From: Leptospira wolbachii serovar Codice str. CDC
GTDB lineage: Bacteria; Spirochaetota; Leptospiria; Leptospirales; Leptospiraceae
Direction: 5' to 3'
Assembly: GCF_000332515.2 (NCBI RefSeq)
Contig: NZ_AOGZ02000001.1
Span: 250,501-314,500 of the forward strand
Length of the DNA stretch: 64,000 bases
The notes beneath the pieces are model-generated. The model had not been told where the DNA came from. It saw nothing but the letters and a program-made list of their open reading frames with translations, and searched no databases. Position numbers and translations under genes: made by a program. This document shows, in pieces, positions 50,963-60,282 of the stretch; within the stretch, counting starts at the first letter, position 1, and every line of letters begins with the position of its first letter.

Positions 50963-51226
50963 ATGTCAGTAAACATATACGTAGGTAACCTTTCTTATGA
51001 AATGACGGAAGGAAAGTTAAATGAACTTTTTTCCGCACACGGAGCAGTTACATCTGCAAAAATCATTATGGACCAGTATTCTGGTAATTCTAAAGGTTTC
51101 GGTTTTATCGAAATGAAAGAACGTAGCGATGCAGATAAAGCAATTAGCGATTTGAATGGAAAAAACATTCTAAACCGCGAAATGAAAGTGAACATCGCAA
51201 AACCAAAAACAAACAACTGGAACTAA
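50963..51226 (+). CDS. RRM-type RNA-binding protein
   Basis: 87 residues, a single RNA-recognition motif: RNP2 IYVGNL at 5-10 and RNP1 KGFGFIEM near 44-51, with the usual beta-alpha-beta-beta-alpha-beta pattern and a short Asn/Lys tail. Such small bacterial RRM proteins act on mRNA and are often induced by cold, by family analogy. ATG follows TTGAGGAC. The 340 bases upstream (50623-50962) contain no ORF and could include a long 5' leader. Confidence 0.9.
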   Translation: MSVNIYVGNLSYEMTEGKLNELFSAHGAVTSAKIIMDQYSGNSKGFGFIEMKERSDADKAISDLNGKNILNREMKVNIAKPKTNNWN

Positions 51227-51479
51227 CTTCCTATTAATTTTTTGATTTCAGTCTTAAGGATACAATATTCTAAGGCTGGGATCAGAAAATGGAAACTTAC
51301 CTGATTTTCTTCACTGATTTTGATTCCACATCTAATTCGAAAATTCCCTAACAATTACATGAACCACAACCGCATAACTACCAGCAGTTGAAAGGTCATC
51401 AATTAGAACACCTTTCCTAACTACTATAAACCATCTACAAAACCAAACCGGTGATAATAAATCGTTAGGTCTGCCCGCA

Positions 51480-51923
51480 CTACTCCAAGTTATTGACTAC
51501 ACGTTGCAGTAAAGTGATCAACATCGAACGTTCGTCATCTGTAAATCCTTCTGACGCCTGTTTGGCGACTTCCATCATTTGTCCCTTCACAGCCGGAAGG
51601 CGTTTTTTGGCTTTAGCTGACAGAGAAATGTAACTGGCACGTTTGTCTGTGGGGTGTGCCCCACGCAGAATCAGCCCATCCCGTTCCATACGCACAAGTA
51701 GCGCCGCCATCGTAGGTTGCTCTACATTTGCCATTTCAGCGAGCTGCTTTTGTAATAGTGCACCATTCTCTTCGAGTGCTGTCAGAACAGGTAGGTAGGC
51801 CATACCAAAATCGAACGGTCGCAGCTTTTGTTCAAAATGCCACATAAGCAATCGAGACGCTTGGTTGACCCAAAAAGTAGGAGTGGACTCCGGTTTCCAA
51901 AAAAAATCTTCTTTATTTTTCAT
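51480..51923 (-). CDS. MarR-family transcriptional regulator (second)
   Basis: Winged-helix regulator of 147 residues: LLQKQLAEMANVEQPTMAAL (recognition helix near 60-78), wing HPTDKRASYISL, and dimer helices at both ends. Divergent from a small membrane protein gene; a 12-base palindrome touches its start codon. Likely represses itself and the divergent gene. The stretch 51227-51479 downstream holds no gene that I can support. Confidence 0.88.
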   Translation of the reverse strand: MKNKEDFFWKPESTPTFWVNQASRLLMWHFEQKLRPFDFGMAYLPVLTALEENGALLQKQLAEMANVEQPTMAALLVRMERDGLILRGAHPTDKRASYISLSAKAKKRLPAVKGQMMEVAKQASEGFTDDERSMLITLLQRVVNNLE

Positions 51924-51933
51924 AGCATGCTAT
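51922..51933. promoter_or_regulatory. Palindromic operator of the second MarR
   Basis: ATAGCATGCTAT is a perfect palindrome that overlaps the marR start codon, followed by TATATAT on the plus strand. It resembles the TTGCTATAGCAA site of the first MarR only loosely (swapped halves). Confidence 0.5.
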
Positions 51934-52046
51934 ATATATTACCTAAATACAAACATCGGGACTGACTTGTGATTTTTCAAGTTCCCTGCCCTGTAACGGA
52001 AAGAGAACAAAAAGTCACCACATCACCCCATAAGAGGAATTTTCAA

Positions 52047-52529
52047 ATGAGTTTACTATATGATCACTACATTAGTTTTTTTGCCATCCTTTCCTGTTTA
52101 GGATGGATTAGTATGTTTGTTGCCAAAAAAAGCGGACAACTCTGGCTCGGAAACTGTATGGGCATTGTTTATCACATTGCTCTGGCTCCTGTAATCCAAG
52201 CCCTTCCGGCCCCTGAATTTGTTCGGATGGCAGGATATACATGGATTTTTTGTGATGCCTTGATTGATGTTGCTTCCATCAACAGCATGAGTGAAAAGAA
52301 TGCTTGGGCATTACGAATGGGGGTACATATACCTGCCACAATTTGGATCATCGGTAGTTCTATCAGTATGGCGCCAGTCCCACGTTCAGTTGGAATCGTG
52401 TTAGGCATCTTACTGGCATTACACGCAATCTTTGGGCCTAAAATTCCTGATTCAAAATTTAAGTTATTCATCTTCGTATTACCGCTGATGACTTTATGGC
52501 TTACACTCATTGCATACCATTCTTTTTAA
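52047..52529 (+). CDS. Small polytopic membrane protein under MarR control
   Basis: 160 residues with about five membrane segments (YISFFAILSCLGWISMFV; LWLGNCMGIVYHIAL; MGVHIPATIWIIGSSI; VGIVLGILLALHAIFG; LFIFVLPLMTLWLTLIA). Start ATG 52047 has GAGGAA upstream; the frame is open earlier but without a signal. Divergent from the MarR gene, so probably its target. Function unknown. Confidence 0.65.
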   Translation: MSLLYDHYISFFAILSCLGWISMFVAKKSGQLWLGNCMGIVYHIALAPVIQALPAPEFVRMAGYTWIFCDALIDVASINSMSEKNAWALRMGVHIPATIWIIGSSISMAPVPRSVGIVLGILLALHAIFGPKIPDSKFKLFIFVLPLMTLWLTLIAYHSF

Positions 52530-52597
52530 TATTATTTTTGAATTCTTGGGGTGCTCCCAATGGTATTGGCGTTTTCCAATCATAGAGTAGATGGGTT

Positions 52598-52647
52598 GGG
52601 CTACACCGGGGTCCGCTTTCGTCCACCTAACGGTGGACTATAAGCCC
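52598..52647. repeat. Small GC-rich hairpin element, copy B
   Basis: Outer arms GGGCT (52598-52602) and AGCCC (52643-52647), inner perfect hairpin GTCCACC-TAAC-GGTGGAC (52621-52638), shared block CGGGGTCCGC. The stem differs in sequence from copy A at several positions but still pairs perfectly. It lies between convergent genes. Confidence 0.65.
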
Positions 52648-52685
52648 TGCGTATCCTCAGGGCGCAAGACTTCGTCCAAACAATT

Positions 52686-53279
52686 TCACTGGAAGGCTTC
52701 TTCTAGTGACTTAAACACGTCTCGACTAACACCTACTGGCATAAAAAATCCAATGGAATTTACCGGTTGGGAAGACCCGCCGTAAATTTCAATCGCCACC
52801 GAGGTTTGGGATGATTCTGCAATTAATATCTCTTGGAATTTAGGATACACTTTGGTGGGGGCCAAAAAATATGATAAAAAATTCTTAAAAGGAAAAGAAG
52901 CACTGAGTCCATCCATTCTGGGAATAGAAAAAGTTTTAAACTTAAGAGAAACTTGTTTCTTTTGTTCAAAAGAAAGCCCTTCGAACCGACACCCAAGAAC
53001 AGATCGTAACTTCGCCTGCTCCGTATCAGGTCCGTCCAAATAAATGGCTAGGCTATCGCAATTGGTAATCCCTACCGACTCCCATTCTTTTTGAAAACGA
53101 TCCCAACTGTTTCCAATATCTTTATAAGCTCCCTTATGCGTTACATAGTAAATCTCTGTGGGACCAAAAGACTCTTTACTCACGGTCACTTGCCCAAACC
53201 CACCCATATAACCATAAAAGGCGAACCCAAACAAAACCAAGACGGCAATAGTGATACCAATATTTTTTCCCTTTTTCAT
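52686..53279 (-). CDS. Membrane-anchored GyrI-like domain protein
   Basis: 197 residues. One N-terminal membrane helix (ITIAVLVLFGFAFYGYMGGF), then a GyrI-like/SOUL-type small-molecule-binding fold (EIYYVTHKGAYKDIGNSWDRF; AIYLDGPDTE; VAIEIYGGSSQPVNSIGFFMPV). The overall pattern (helix plus GyrI domain) resembles the TEX264-like family. It would face the periplasm. AAGGAG lies just upstream of its ATG. The region 53280-53554 holds only a short stem (CAGGG/CCCTG near 53361). Confidence 0.68.
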   Translation of the reverse strand: MKKGKNIGITIAVLVLFGFAFYGYMGGFGQVTVSKESFGPTEIYYVTHKGAYKDIGNSWDRFQKEWESVGITNCDSLAIYLDGPDTEQAKLRSVLGCRFEGLSFEQKKQVSLKFKTFSIPRMDGLSASFPFKNFLSYFLAPTKVYPKFQEILIAESSQTSVAIEIYGGSSQPVNSIGFFMPVGVSRDVFKSLEEAFQ

Positions 53280-53554
53280 ATCTTTCTCCTTGGCTTTTAT
53301 TAAATGCTAAAACAAAAAAATACAATTAGAATTTTAAAATAGGAAAAGGATGAAATGTAAAACAGGGCTTAATCCCTGATTCATCAAAAAAACTGGCACT
53401 CAACTCAAGAAGATCCTAACTTCATTTTGGTGATTTAGTCACAATCTCAGCTAGTTAAATTAATTTTGAATTTTCCAATATATGTTCTTCTTGATTAAAT
53501 GTTTTTTCAAAAAAATATTTGACAATTTTACAAAATAACAAGTTTTCATTGCAA

Positions 53555-54361
53555 ATGGAAAAAAAAATTAAATTTCATAAGCTAACAAAACTTCTGCTCC
53601 TTATAACTCTCTTTTTGAACTTCACATGTGCAGCAGATGTAAGGTTACTAAATCCAATTGATTCGAATGAAGCAAAGAATCAAACACTAGTTGGGTTTAT
53701 TATTTTAGATGACCTTAATAATGATGCACAAGATGCAAGTGCAATGATTCTCAAAGTGCATCCAATCCTTTCCACAGAAATGGTCATTTTTGATTGGCAA
53801 TCAAAAACTCCGGTAGAAAATTTATCAAATGCTAAAAAACCAATGGTGACTGTGGAAGAAGATGGCGAAAAAGTCTCTTATACAAATCAACTTGTGACAT
53901 CCACCCCTACCTTCATTCTAGATTCACGCAAAGATCATTATCTAGGATATATGCAGTGGGAACGATTCTGCAATCACTGTTCGAAACCAACTTCATATAG
54001 AATAAACTTAGAACCGCAAAAAAGTTTCTCAACCTTAAAAATCAAGGGGAAACCAGGTGAAATCGTTTTTTTAGGCATCTATCGGGTTAGCGTAACAAAA
54101 GAGGATTTCAATATTAATCAAATATTAACTAACCAAGCGAGAAAATTAGATTATGTCTTTGAGAGAATATCTCCCAATTCTCCATTTTGGCAAAAAGATT
54201 TCAGAGATTATTATATTTGGTCTAAGTTTGAAAAAGAATATGGTTACAATGAACGATCTGCAGAAATCAAATTTCTGAAAAATATTATTAATGGCCAACA
54301 AAAAGGATATTGGAAAGAGAAAGCCGAAAAAAGATTAAGTGAACTTTTGGCTGCGAAATAA
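53555..54361 (+). CDS. Lipoprotein of unknown function
   Basis: 268 residues from ATG 53555; the frame is open to TTG 53519, but the signal peptide is right with the ATG. Lipobox NFTC after LLLLITLFL. The mature part includes a C-x2-C pair (FCNHC) and a helical basic C-terminus (KEYGYNERSAEIKFLKN; KRLSELLAAK). No known motif. Monocistronic. Confidence 0.6.
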   Translation: MEKKIKFHKLTKLLLLITLFLNFTCAADVRLLNPIDSNEAKNQTLVGFIILDDLNNDAQDASAMILKVHPILSTEMVIFDWQSKTPVENLSNAKKPMVTVEEDGEKVSYTNQLVTSTPTFILDSRKDHYLGYMQWERFCNHCSKPTSYRINLEPQKSFSTLKIKGKPGEIVFLGIYRVSVTKEDFNINQILTNQARKLDYVFERISPNSPFWQKDFRDYYIWSKFEKEYGYNERSAEIKFLKNIINGQQKGYWKEKAEKRLSELLAAK

Positions 54362-54528
54362 TAGAAAGAAAATTAAGGCTAGTTGTGGTTGTTGTTCCTT
54401 TATTTTATTTTGGAAGCAACGGAGTATTCAAAGTATAACTTAGCTTGTGTTTACTCCATTCTAATTGACTTCGTATTTTTTCAATTTTTAAAAAAAATAG
54501 AGTCGCCGTAAGGCCACCTAATTTCCCA

Positions 54529-54585
54529 TAATCGACATTGTGTCGCGATTATCATGATCCCAATTGATTTTTGGGAATTGGATCG
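54529..54585. other. Two inverted repeats in front of the phospholipase gene
   Basis: First: TAATCG/CGATTA (54529-54551) containing CGACA-TTG-TGTCG. Second: GATCCcAATT and AATTGGATC (54557-54585). They occupy the leader of a gene with unusual base composition, so they could be regulatory or a trace of integration. The rest of 54362-54528 is AT-rich and empty. Confidence 0.3.
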
Positions 54586-54609
54586 TGGAACAACCGTTAC
54601 CAAGTCACT

Positions 54610-56889
54610 ATGTGGTCAAAGACAACCGCCCCATCAATTAAAGAAATCATTGCAGGAACCGATTTATTCCTGAACCTCTCTTCCGAAACAAAAGAACACC
54701 TAGCAAGGTCGTTCCTTAAAGTCAAAGTGACAAAGAAAAAAGTTGTGATCAAACAAGGAGAACCTGGTGACGCACTATACCTTGTGGCAACCGGAAGTTT
54801 TAGCGTTTACGTCACAACAGATGGGAAAAAGCAGAAAGTAGGTGAGATTAAACCGGGAAGCTGCTTTGGCGAAGGCGCGCTTGTAACACGAGAGCCGCGA
54901 AACGCTACAGTGGTCTGCGATCAGTCTGGAACGGTCTACCACATTGGCCGCGAAGAGTTCACGCGTGCACTGAAAGATCGCCCGGAAGAACTAAAGGCTT
55001 TCATAAGGCTTATCAGTCGAAGGTCTCGCGCTTTACATAGAAGTGTATTTCGTCCCGAACCAAGACGTATCAAAGAACTCATTTCGTCAGTCTCACTATT
55101 CAGTGGTGTAGGAGCAAAACTCATCGCTGAGTTAGAGCCACAGATGGAATGGATATTTTTGCCTGGTGGCGAGACGCTCATGCGACAGGGCGACAAAGCC
55201 GACGGTATGTATGTCGTCGTGAACGGAAGTCTCGTTTATGAAGTGAGAAATCATGAGAACCTCATCGTTTCGACTGGATATTTTTCCAAAGGTGACATCA
55301 TCGGTGAGATAGCACTTTTGACTGGTGAACCCCGAACCGCGACTGTTGTCGCAACACTCTCCTGTGAAATTGTGAAAATCAGTAATGCTGCATTTGAGGC
55401 CGTCTTTTCCAAACATCCCCCAAGTATGTTTGCCATCACCAAACTGATCGCAGAACGGTTCACAAACGACAGAATGGGGAAACGAATGGTCAAACAGGCA
55501 AGGAGTATCATCACACTCTTTCCGCTTCAGAAAGATCTATCAGTTCGCAATTTTGCCCTGAGCCTTGCACAAGCTCTGAAAAAAATCGGACGCACCTCAA
55601 TCATCGAAAGTCGCGACTTTAAAAAACGCATTGGCAACAGGGAGTATGCAGTTTCAGACTTACTCGAATCGCTCTATCACCTGCAGGACTCCCATGAATT
55701 CCTGATTCTTTGTCCTGACTTTGAAGACAAACTTTGGACAGAGACGATACTGCACCATACTAATCGTATTTTATTGTTAAGCGATGCAAACAAAGCGGGT
55801 GGGCTTACCTCTGAAGAGATACGTTTTCTCGGAGATTCCGATGAAACCTTTGGTCCCGTGCGGGAACTTGTGTTACTCTATTCAAACCCGAACCAGAAGC
55901 CAACAAATACTGCAAACCTAACACGAATTAGAAAAACGGATACCGTCAGACATATTCGCACTTATAGTAGTCATGGTTTTGAAAGTCTATCCCGGTTTAT
56001 CACTGGTCGTTCGGTGGGACTTGCCTTAGGTGGTGGCGGTGCCAAGGGGCTTGCCCACATCGGACTTTTAAAAGCCATGCAGGAAGAAAACATACCCATC
56101 GACATGATTGGTGGCACGAGTGCAGGCGCCCTTATGGCGAGCATCTATGCAATGGGTTACGATGCACCCGAATTAGAACGTGTAGCCAAGGCACTCATGA
56201 GCGACAAAAAGACACTCAACGACTACACGATTCCGACTGTCTCACTCATTCGTGGTAAAAAATTCAACACAGTGATCAAAAATTTCGTTGGCGAAACTAT
56301 GATCGAAGATCTCTGGCTTCCTTATTTTTCCGTGGCAACGAGCCTGACCAAAGCCCAAAAGGTGATCTTCGATCGTGGCCCTGTGTGGAAAGCACTGCGT
56401 GCTTCTGCATCGATTCCTGGCATTTTACCACCGTTCTACGAAAAAAACGAACTACTCGTCGATGGTGCCATGCTCGATAACATTCCAGGAGCGGTAATGC
56501 GAGAGAGGGGCGCCGATTTTGTGATTTCTGTAGCACTCTCCTCAGAGGGAGATTCCACGGCAGACGAAGTATTTAGTGGCATATATGAAGCAAATAATTC
56601 GGGAGCACTTCCCTCTGCGCTACGTATTTTATTCAAACGGATCATCGGCAAAGCGCAGAAGCAAAAAGACGTCCCGGGCCTATTAAGCTTACTGATGCGT
56701 GCGACATTTGTCGCTTCCGATGCGGCCAAAGCAAGGGCGAAGACCGAGTCAGATATTTTTGCCGAGTTGCCAGTAGAACAATATGGCCTTTTCGACTGGA
56801 AGAAATTCTACGAACTAGTGGATATCGGATACCAGTATGGCAAGACCCATGCCAAAAGTTGGAAGAAACAACTTGGGATAAGGGGTTAG
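54610..56889 (+). CDS. Patatin-like phospholipase with two cyclic-nucleotide-binding domains (NTE-type)
   Basis: 759 residues from ATG 54610 (TTG 54571 is possible). Two cNMP-binding domains near 20-130 and 150-270 (each with GDALY/GDIIGEIA and PRTATV-type loops), a middle region, and a patatin domain from about 470: GGGGAKGLAHIG, nucleophile S504 in GGTSAG, and catalytic Asp in DGAMLDN (D618). Probably a membrane-associated lysophospholipase regulated by ligand binding, like eukaryotic NTE. The gene is visibly richer in G+C and in CGC/CGT and GCG codons than its neighbours, suggesting transfer. It overlaps the convergent gene by four bases. Confidence 0.9.
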   Translation: MWSKTTAPSIKEIIAGTDLFLNLSSETKEHLARSFLKVKVTKKKVVIKQGEPGDALYLVATGSFSVYVTTDGKKQKVGEIKPGSCFGEGALVTREPRNATVVCDQSGTVYHIGREEFTRALKDRPEELKAFIRLISRRSRALHRSVFRPEPRRIKELISSVSLFSGVGAKLIAELEPQMEWIFLPGGETLMRQGDKADGMYVVVNGSLVYEVRNHENLIVSTGYFSKGDIIGEIALLTGEPRTATVVATLSCEIVKISNAAFEAVFSKHPPSMFAITKLIAERFTNDRMGKRMVKQARSIITLFPLQKDLSVRNFALSLAQALKKIGRTSIIESRDFKKRIGNREYAVSDLLESLYHLQDSHEFLILCPDFEDKLWTETILHHTNRILLLSDANKAGGLTSEEIRFLGDSDETFGPVRELVLLYSNPNQKPTNTANLTRIRKTDTVRHIRTYSSHGFESLSRFITGRSVGLALGGGGAKGLAHIGLLKAMQEENIPIDMIGGTSAGALMASIYAMGYDAPELERVAKALMSDKKTLNDYTIPTVSLIRGKKFNTVIKNFVGETMIEDLWLPYFSVATSLTKAQKVIFDRGPVWKALRASASIPGILPPFYEKNELLVDGAMLDNIPGAVMRERGADFVISVALSSEGDSTADEVFSGIYEANNSGALPSALRILFKRIIGKAQKQKDVPGLLSLLMRATFVASDAAKARAKTESDIFAELPVEQYGLFDWKKFYELVDIGYQYGKTHAKSWKKQLGIRG

Positions 56890-57497
56890 GCTTCTATTTG
56901 AATCGGATACAATAAATCAATTAGTTTCATTTTTTGTTTATAATATTCAGAAGTATAATCATAATGATTTCCAAATAAGTTATCTAACTTTCCTGAATTA
57001 TCTCTGTTTGTATAGATGATGTCTTCAATCTCACGCCTACGACTTTCTAAGTTTGGATCGATATCTTTCCTATGAGTAATCATCACCTTTACAATTTTCT
57101 TTTCTAAGATGTCTACTTTATTGAAGACATATTCAGTTACATTGAATTTGTTTTTGCGTTTGATAAACCAGCGAATCGCATCAGGGTATTTTGCCACTAG
57201 CTTTCGGTATTCCCCTTTATCCAAGGAAATTGGGTTAGGTTCCATTTGTTGGACTTTTTTTAAATGTTTCACTCGTTTGGTTTTAGAAAACGCTTCAATA
57301 ATATATTGATATACCTCTTTGTATTTGGAAGTTTGTAACTTCAGTGACCAAACCAATCCATAAGAATGGAATATAGGTTTTTTCAATTCAATCAAAGGTA
57401 GAGAATTAATTTTATCTCGAATTTTGGAAAGTTCCCGATCCAAACGCAACAATTCTTTTTCTTTTGTTTTGATTGTGATTTTCCGTTCTACTCTCAT
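56886..57497 (-). CDS. Hypothetical basic protein
   Basis: 203 residues, Lys/Arg-rich, with a coiled N-terminus (KELLRLDRELSKIRDKIN) and no membrane segment. Basic patches (KTKRVKHLKKVQQ; FIKRKNKF) could bind nucleic acid, but no family is recognised. It is divergent from the methyltransferase operon and convergent with the phospholipase gene. Its role in the operon is unknown. Confidence 0.6.
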   Translation of the reverse strand: MRVERKITIKTKEKELLRLDRELSKIRDKINSLPLIELKKPIFHSYGLVWSLKLQTSKYKEVYQYIIEAFSKTKRVKHLKKVQQMEPNPISLDKGEYRKLVAKYPDAIRWFIKRKNKFNVTEYVFNKVDILEKKIVKVMITHRKDIDPNLESRRREIEDIIYTNRDNSGKLDNLFGNHYDYTSEYYKQKMKLIDLLYPIQIEA

Positions 57498-57587
57498 ACT
57501 CTAATTTTATATCGAACTTAGAATCAATGTCTAAATAGGCAGAAATATTTATTTTTCCTGTTTTTCATACAAGAGCGTTTTTTACTT

Positions 57588-57614
57588 TGTTTTGTCCCAC
57601 CGCCAGCTTATACT
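57588..57614 (+). promoter_or_regulatory. Possible promoter of the methyltransferase operon
   Basis: TTGTTT (57588-57593) and TATACT (57609-57614) with a 15-base spacer, 16 bases before the methyltransferase ATG. A start of transcription near 57621 would leave a very short leader, in line with the absence of a Shine-Dalgarno. Confidence 0.25.
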
Positions 57615-57630
57615 TGTTCTAATACTATCT

Positions 57631-60282
57631 ATGAACATTGCCCAAATCGAAAGCAACTTGCAAAAAATAAACAAAACTTTGAAAAAGGAGACTTTTATTT
57701 TTGATCTGCTTCTCGCTTATGGAACACCCAAAGCCACCATCGCTCGGCTGCAAAAAGACGGAGGGCTTAATTTAACCAAAGTAGAGGATGAACTCCTTTG
57801 GAAAAAAAAGTTATATTTCAGACCTGTTTTGAAAAAAGAAGACCTACCTTCTCTAGAAGAGATGAAACAGATCGGAAAAAAAACGAAACACGAGCCCAGG
57901 TTCCTCATCCAAACTGATTACCAAACACTTCTGGCAGTGGACCAAACGACAAGTGATTCGCTTGAGATTCCTTTGATAGACTTACCAAAACATTTTGATT
58001 TTTTCCTTCCACTCGCCGGAATGGAAAAGGCAAAACACCAAAACGAAAACCCGGCCGATGTCAAAGCCGCTGAAAAAATGGCACGGCTTTATGATGAACT
58101 GAGTAAAATCAATACCATCAAAACAAAAGAAGAAACTCATAACTTAAATGTGTTTTTGTCCCGCCTCCTCTTTTGTTTTTTTGCAGAAGACACAAATATT
58201 TTCCAACCCAGTCAATTTACAAACGCCATCAGCAGTCACACACAGGAGGACGGTAGTGACTTACATACGTATCTAGATGCTTTATTTCTCATTCTCAATA
58301 CCGAAGTTCGTAAAACACAGGCAAACTACCTGAAAGATTTTCCCTATGTGAATGGCGGATTGTTTCGTAACAATTTTTCAGCACCTCACTTCAACAAACG
58401 AAGTAGGTTACTCCTCATTGAATGTGGGGAACTCGATTGGAGTGCCATCAACCCCGATATCTTTGGTTCCATGATGCAGGCAGTCGTCTCTGAAAAAGAA
58501 AGAGATGGGATGGGAATGCACTACACAAGTGTACCTAACATCATGAAGGTGATCGAGCCCCTGTTTCTCACGGAACTCTATGAAGAATTTGCCTCTGCCA
58601 AATCCAATACAAAAAAGCTCATGGCACTTCTCGAACGCCTCTGGAAGATCAAAATCTTTGACCCGGCCTGCGGGAGTGGGAACTTTCTCATCATCGCCTA
58701 CAAAGAACTTCGTATCCTCGAGATGAAAATTTTCGGGAAACTAAACTACCACGGTTTTTCCAAAATCAGCCTCAGCAATTTTTATGGAATCGAACTCGAC
58801 GACTTTGCGCACGAAATCGCTATGCTCTCTTTATGGCTTGCCGAACACCAAATGAACCAACGTTTTTTGCAGGTGTTCAAAACCGTCAAACCAGCGTTAC
58901 CCCTCACTTCCACGGGAAATATTGTCCAAGGGAATGCCTGCCGTTTGGATTGGGAAACAGTCTGTCCCAAAGGAAAAGAGGATGAAATTTATATTTTGGG
59001 GAATCCGCCGTATGTGGGTGCGAGGATGCAAGATGAAAAACAGAAATCCGATATGAAACAGGTCTTTCATGAAAAACTAGAAGGATACAACGATTTAGAC
59101 TACATTGCTAGTTGGTTTTTTAAAGGTGCTAATTTTATTAGAAATCATAACGCAAAATGTGCCTTTGTATCTACAAATTCAATTAGCCAAGGCTCTCAAG
59201 TATCTAATCTTTGGCCGAATATTTTAAAAGAAAATATAGAAATTGGTTTTGTTCATCAATCCTTTAAATGGATCAATAATGCGAAATCAAATGCTGCAGT
59301 AAGCGTAATTATTTTGGGCATGCGAAATGAAGACAGCAAACCAAAAATCATATTTAAAAATTCCATCAGAAATATCGTGAAAAATATTTCGCCTTACCTT
59401 ACTGACACGGAAAGTAAATATATATTTGCAAGGCGTGACACTCTATCAAACGTACCATCAATGAACTTTGGTAGTATGCCTAATGACGGAGGTCATTTAA
59501 TTTTATCAAAAGAAGAATACAATATAATAGCCGAGCACTATCCTAGCTCTCTAATTTTTTTTAAACGATTTATGGGCTCTCATGAATTCTTGAATAATAT
59601 TGAAAGGTGGTGCATCTGGATTGATGACAATAATTTAAAAGAAGCGCTGAGGTTTGAATTTATTAGAGAAAGGATTGCTAAAGTAAAAAAACATAGATTG
59701 GCCAGTAATCGAGGAGCGACCAATAATTTAGCAAATGTTTCACATTGTTTCGCAGAAATTCGCTTTAAGAAAACAATGTCGATTATTGTTCCGGCAAATT
59801 CTTCTGAACGAAGAACTTATCTTCCCATTGGCTTTTTGAACGACAACACTGTAATTAGTAATTTAGCGAATGCTGTGTACAGCGCTGAATATTGGGTTTT
59901 TTCTATGATAACCTCAAAGATGCACATGACTTGGGTAAGGACAGTCGCTGGTAGACTAAAAACCGATTTCCGGTATTCAAACTCGCTTTGCTACAACACT
60001 TTCCCCTTTCCCAAAATCTCCGACAAACAAAAGAAAGAACTAGAAACCCATGTCTATCGCATCTTGGAAGAACGTGAAAGACATTCAGAAAAAACTCTGG
60101 CCCAGTTGTATGACCCAGACAAAATGCCCGAAGGTCTCCGCGAAGCCCACCACCAAAATGACCTAGCCATTGAAAGGTGTTATCGTTCCAAACCCTTCAC
60201 CTCCGACGAAGAGCGGTTAGAGTATCTCTTCCAATTGTATGAGAAGATGGTCGCCGAGGAAAAAAAAGCAAATGGGAAATAA
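57631..60282 (+). CDS. MmeI-like N6-adenine DNA methyltransferase
   Basis: 883 residues from ATG 57631 (the earlier in-frame TTG is not supported). N-terminal region with FDLLLAYGTPKATIARL, FLIQTDYQTLLAVD and the helical FLSRLLFCFFAEDTNIF typical of MmeI-type enzymes; SAM motif I DPACGSGNF near 344; catalytic N458-P-P-Y461; then a target-recognition region; C-terminal LAQLYDPDKMPEGLREAHHQND. It would methylate adenine within a specific site. The middle (about 59100-59985) is more AT-rich than both ends, as if the recognition part had been exchanged. First gene of a four-gene operon; it overlaps the next gene by 11 bases. Confidence 0.9.
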   Translation: MNIAQIESNLQKINKTLKKETFIFDLLLAYGTPKATIARLQKDGGLNLTKVEDELLWKKKLYFRPVLKKEDLPSLEEMKQIGKKTKHEPRFLIQTDYQTLLAVDQTTSDSLEIPLIDLPKHFDFFLPLAGMEKAKHQNENPADVKAAEKMARLYDELSKINTIKTKEETHNLNVFLSRLLFCFFAEDTNIFQPSQFTNAISSHTQEDGSDLHTYLDALFLILNTEVRKTQANYLKDFPYVNGGLFRNNFSAPHFNKRSRLLLIECGELDWSAINPDIFGSMMQAVVSEKERDGMGMHYTSVPNIMKVIEPLFLTELYEEFASAKSNTKKLMALLERLWKIKIFDPACGSGNFLIIAYKELRILEMKIFGKLNYHGFSKISLSNFYGIELDDFAHEIAMLSLWLAEHQMNQRFLQVFKTVKPALPLTSTGNIVQGNACRLDWETVCPKGKEDEIYILGNPPYVGARMQDEKQKSDMKQVFHEKLEGYNDLDYIASWFFKGANFIRNHNAKCAFVSTNSISQGSQVSNLWPNILKENIEIGFVHQSFKWINNAKSNAAVSVIILGMRNEDSKPKIIFKNSIRNIVKNISPYLTDTESKYIFARRDTLSNVPSMNFGSMPNDGGHLILSKEEYNIIAEHYPSSLIFFKRFMGSHEFLNNIERWCIWIDDNNLKEALRFEFIRERIAKVKKHRLASNRGATNNLANVSHCFAEIRFKKTMSIIVPANSSERRTYLPIGFLNDNTVISNLANAVYSAEYWVFSMITSKMHMTWVRTVAGRLKTDFRYSNSLCYNTFPFPKISDKQKKELETHVYRILEERERHSEKTLAQLYDPDKMPEGLREAHHQNDLAIERCYRSKPFTSDEERLEYLFQLYEKMVAEEKKANGK

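Noticed and set aside
51330..51475. A start-less minus-strand frame of about 45 codons after the second marR gene with protein-like composition.
   Set aside because: No start codon or recognisable motif; it cannot be separated from chance.
53361..53377. Stem CAGGG/CCCTG followed on the minus strand by TTTT, resembling a terminator, and partly like the AGGGCTT end of the hairpin elements.
   Set aside because: Stem of only five pairs, no upstream minus-strand gene to terminate, and the rest of the element is missing.
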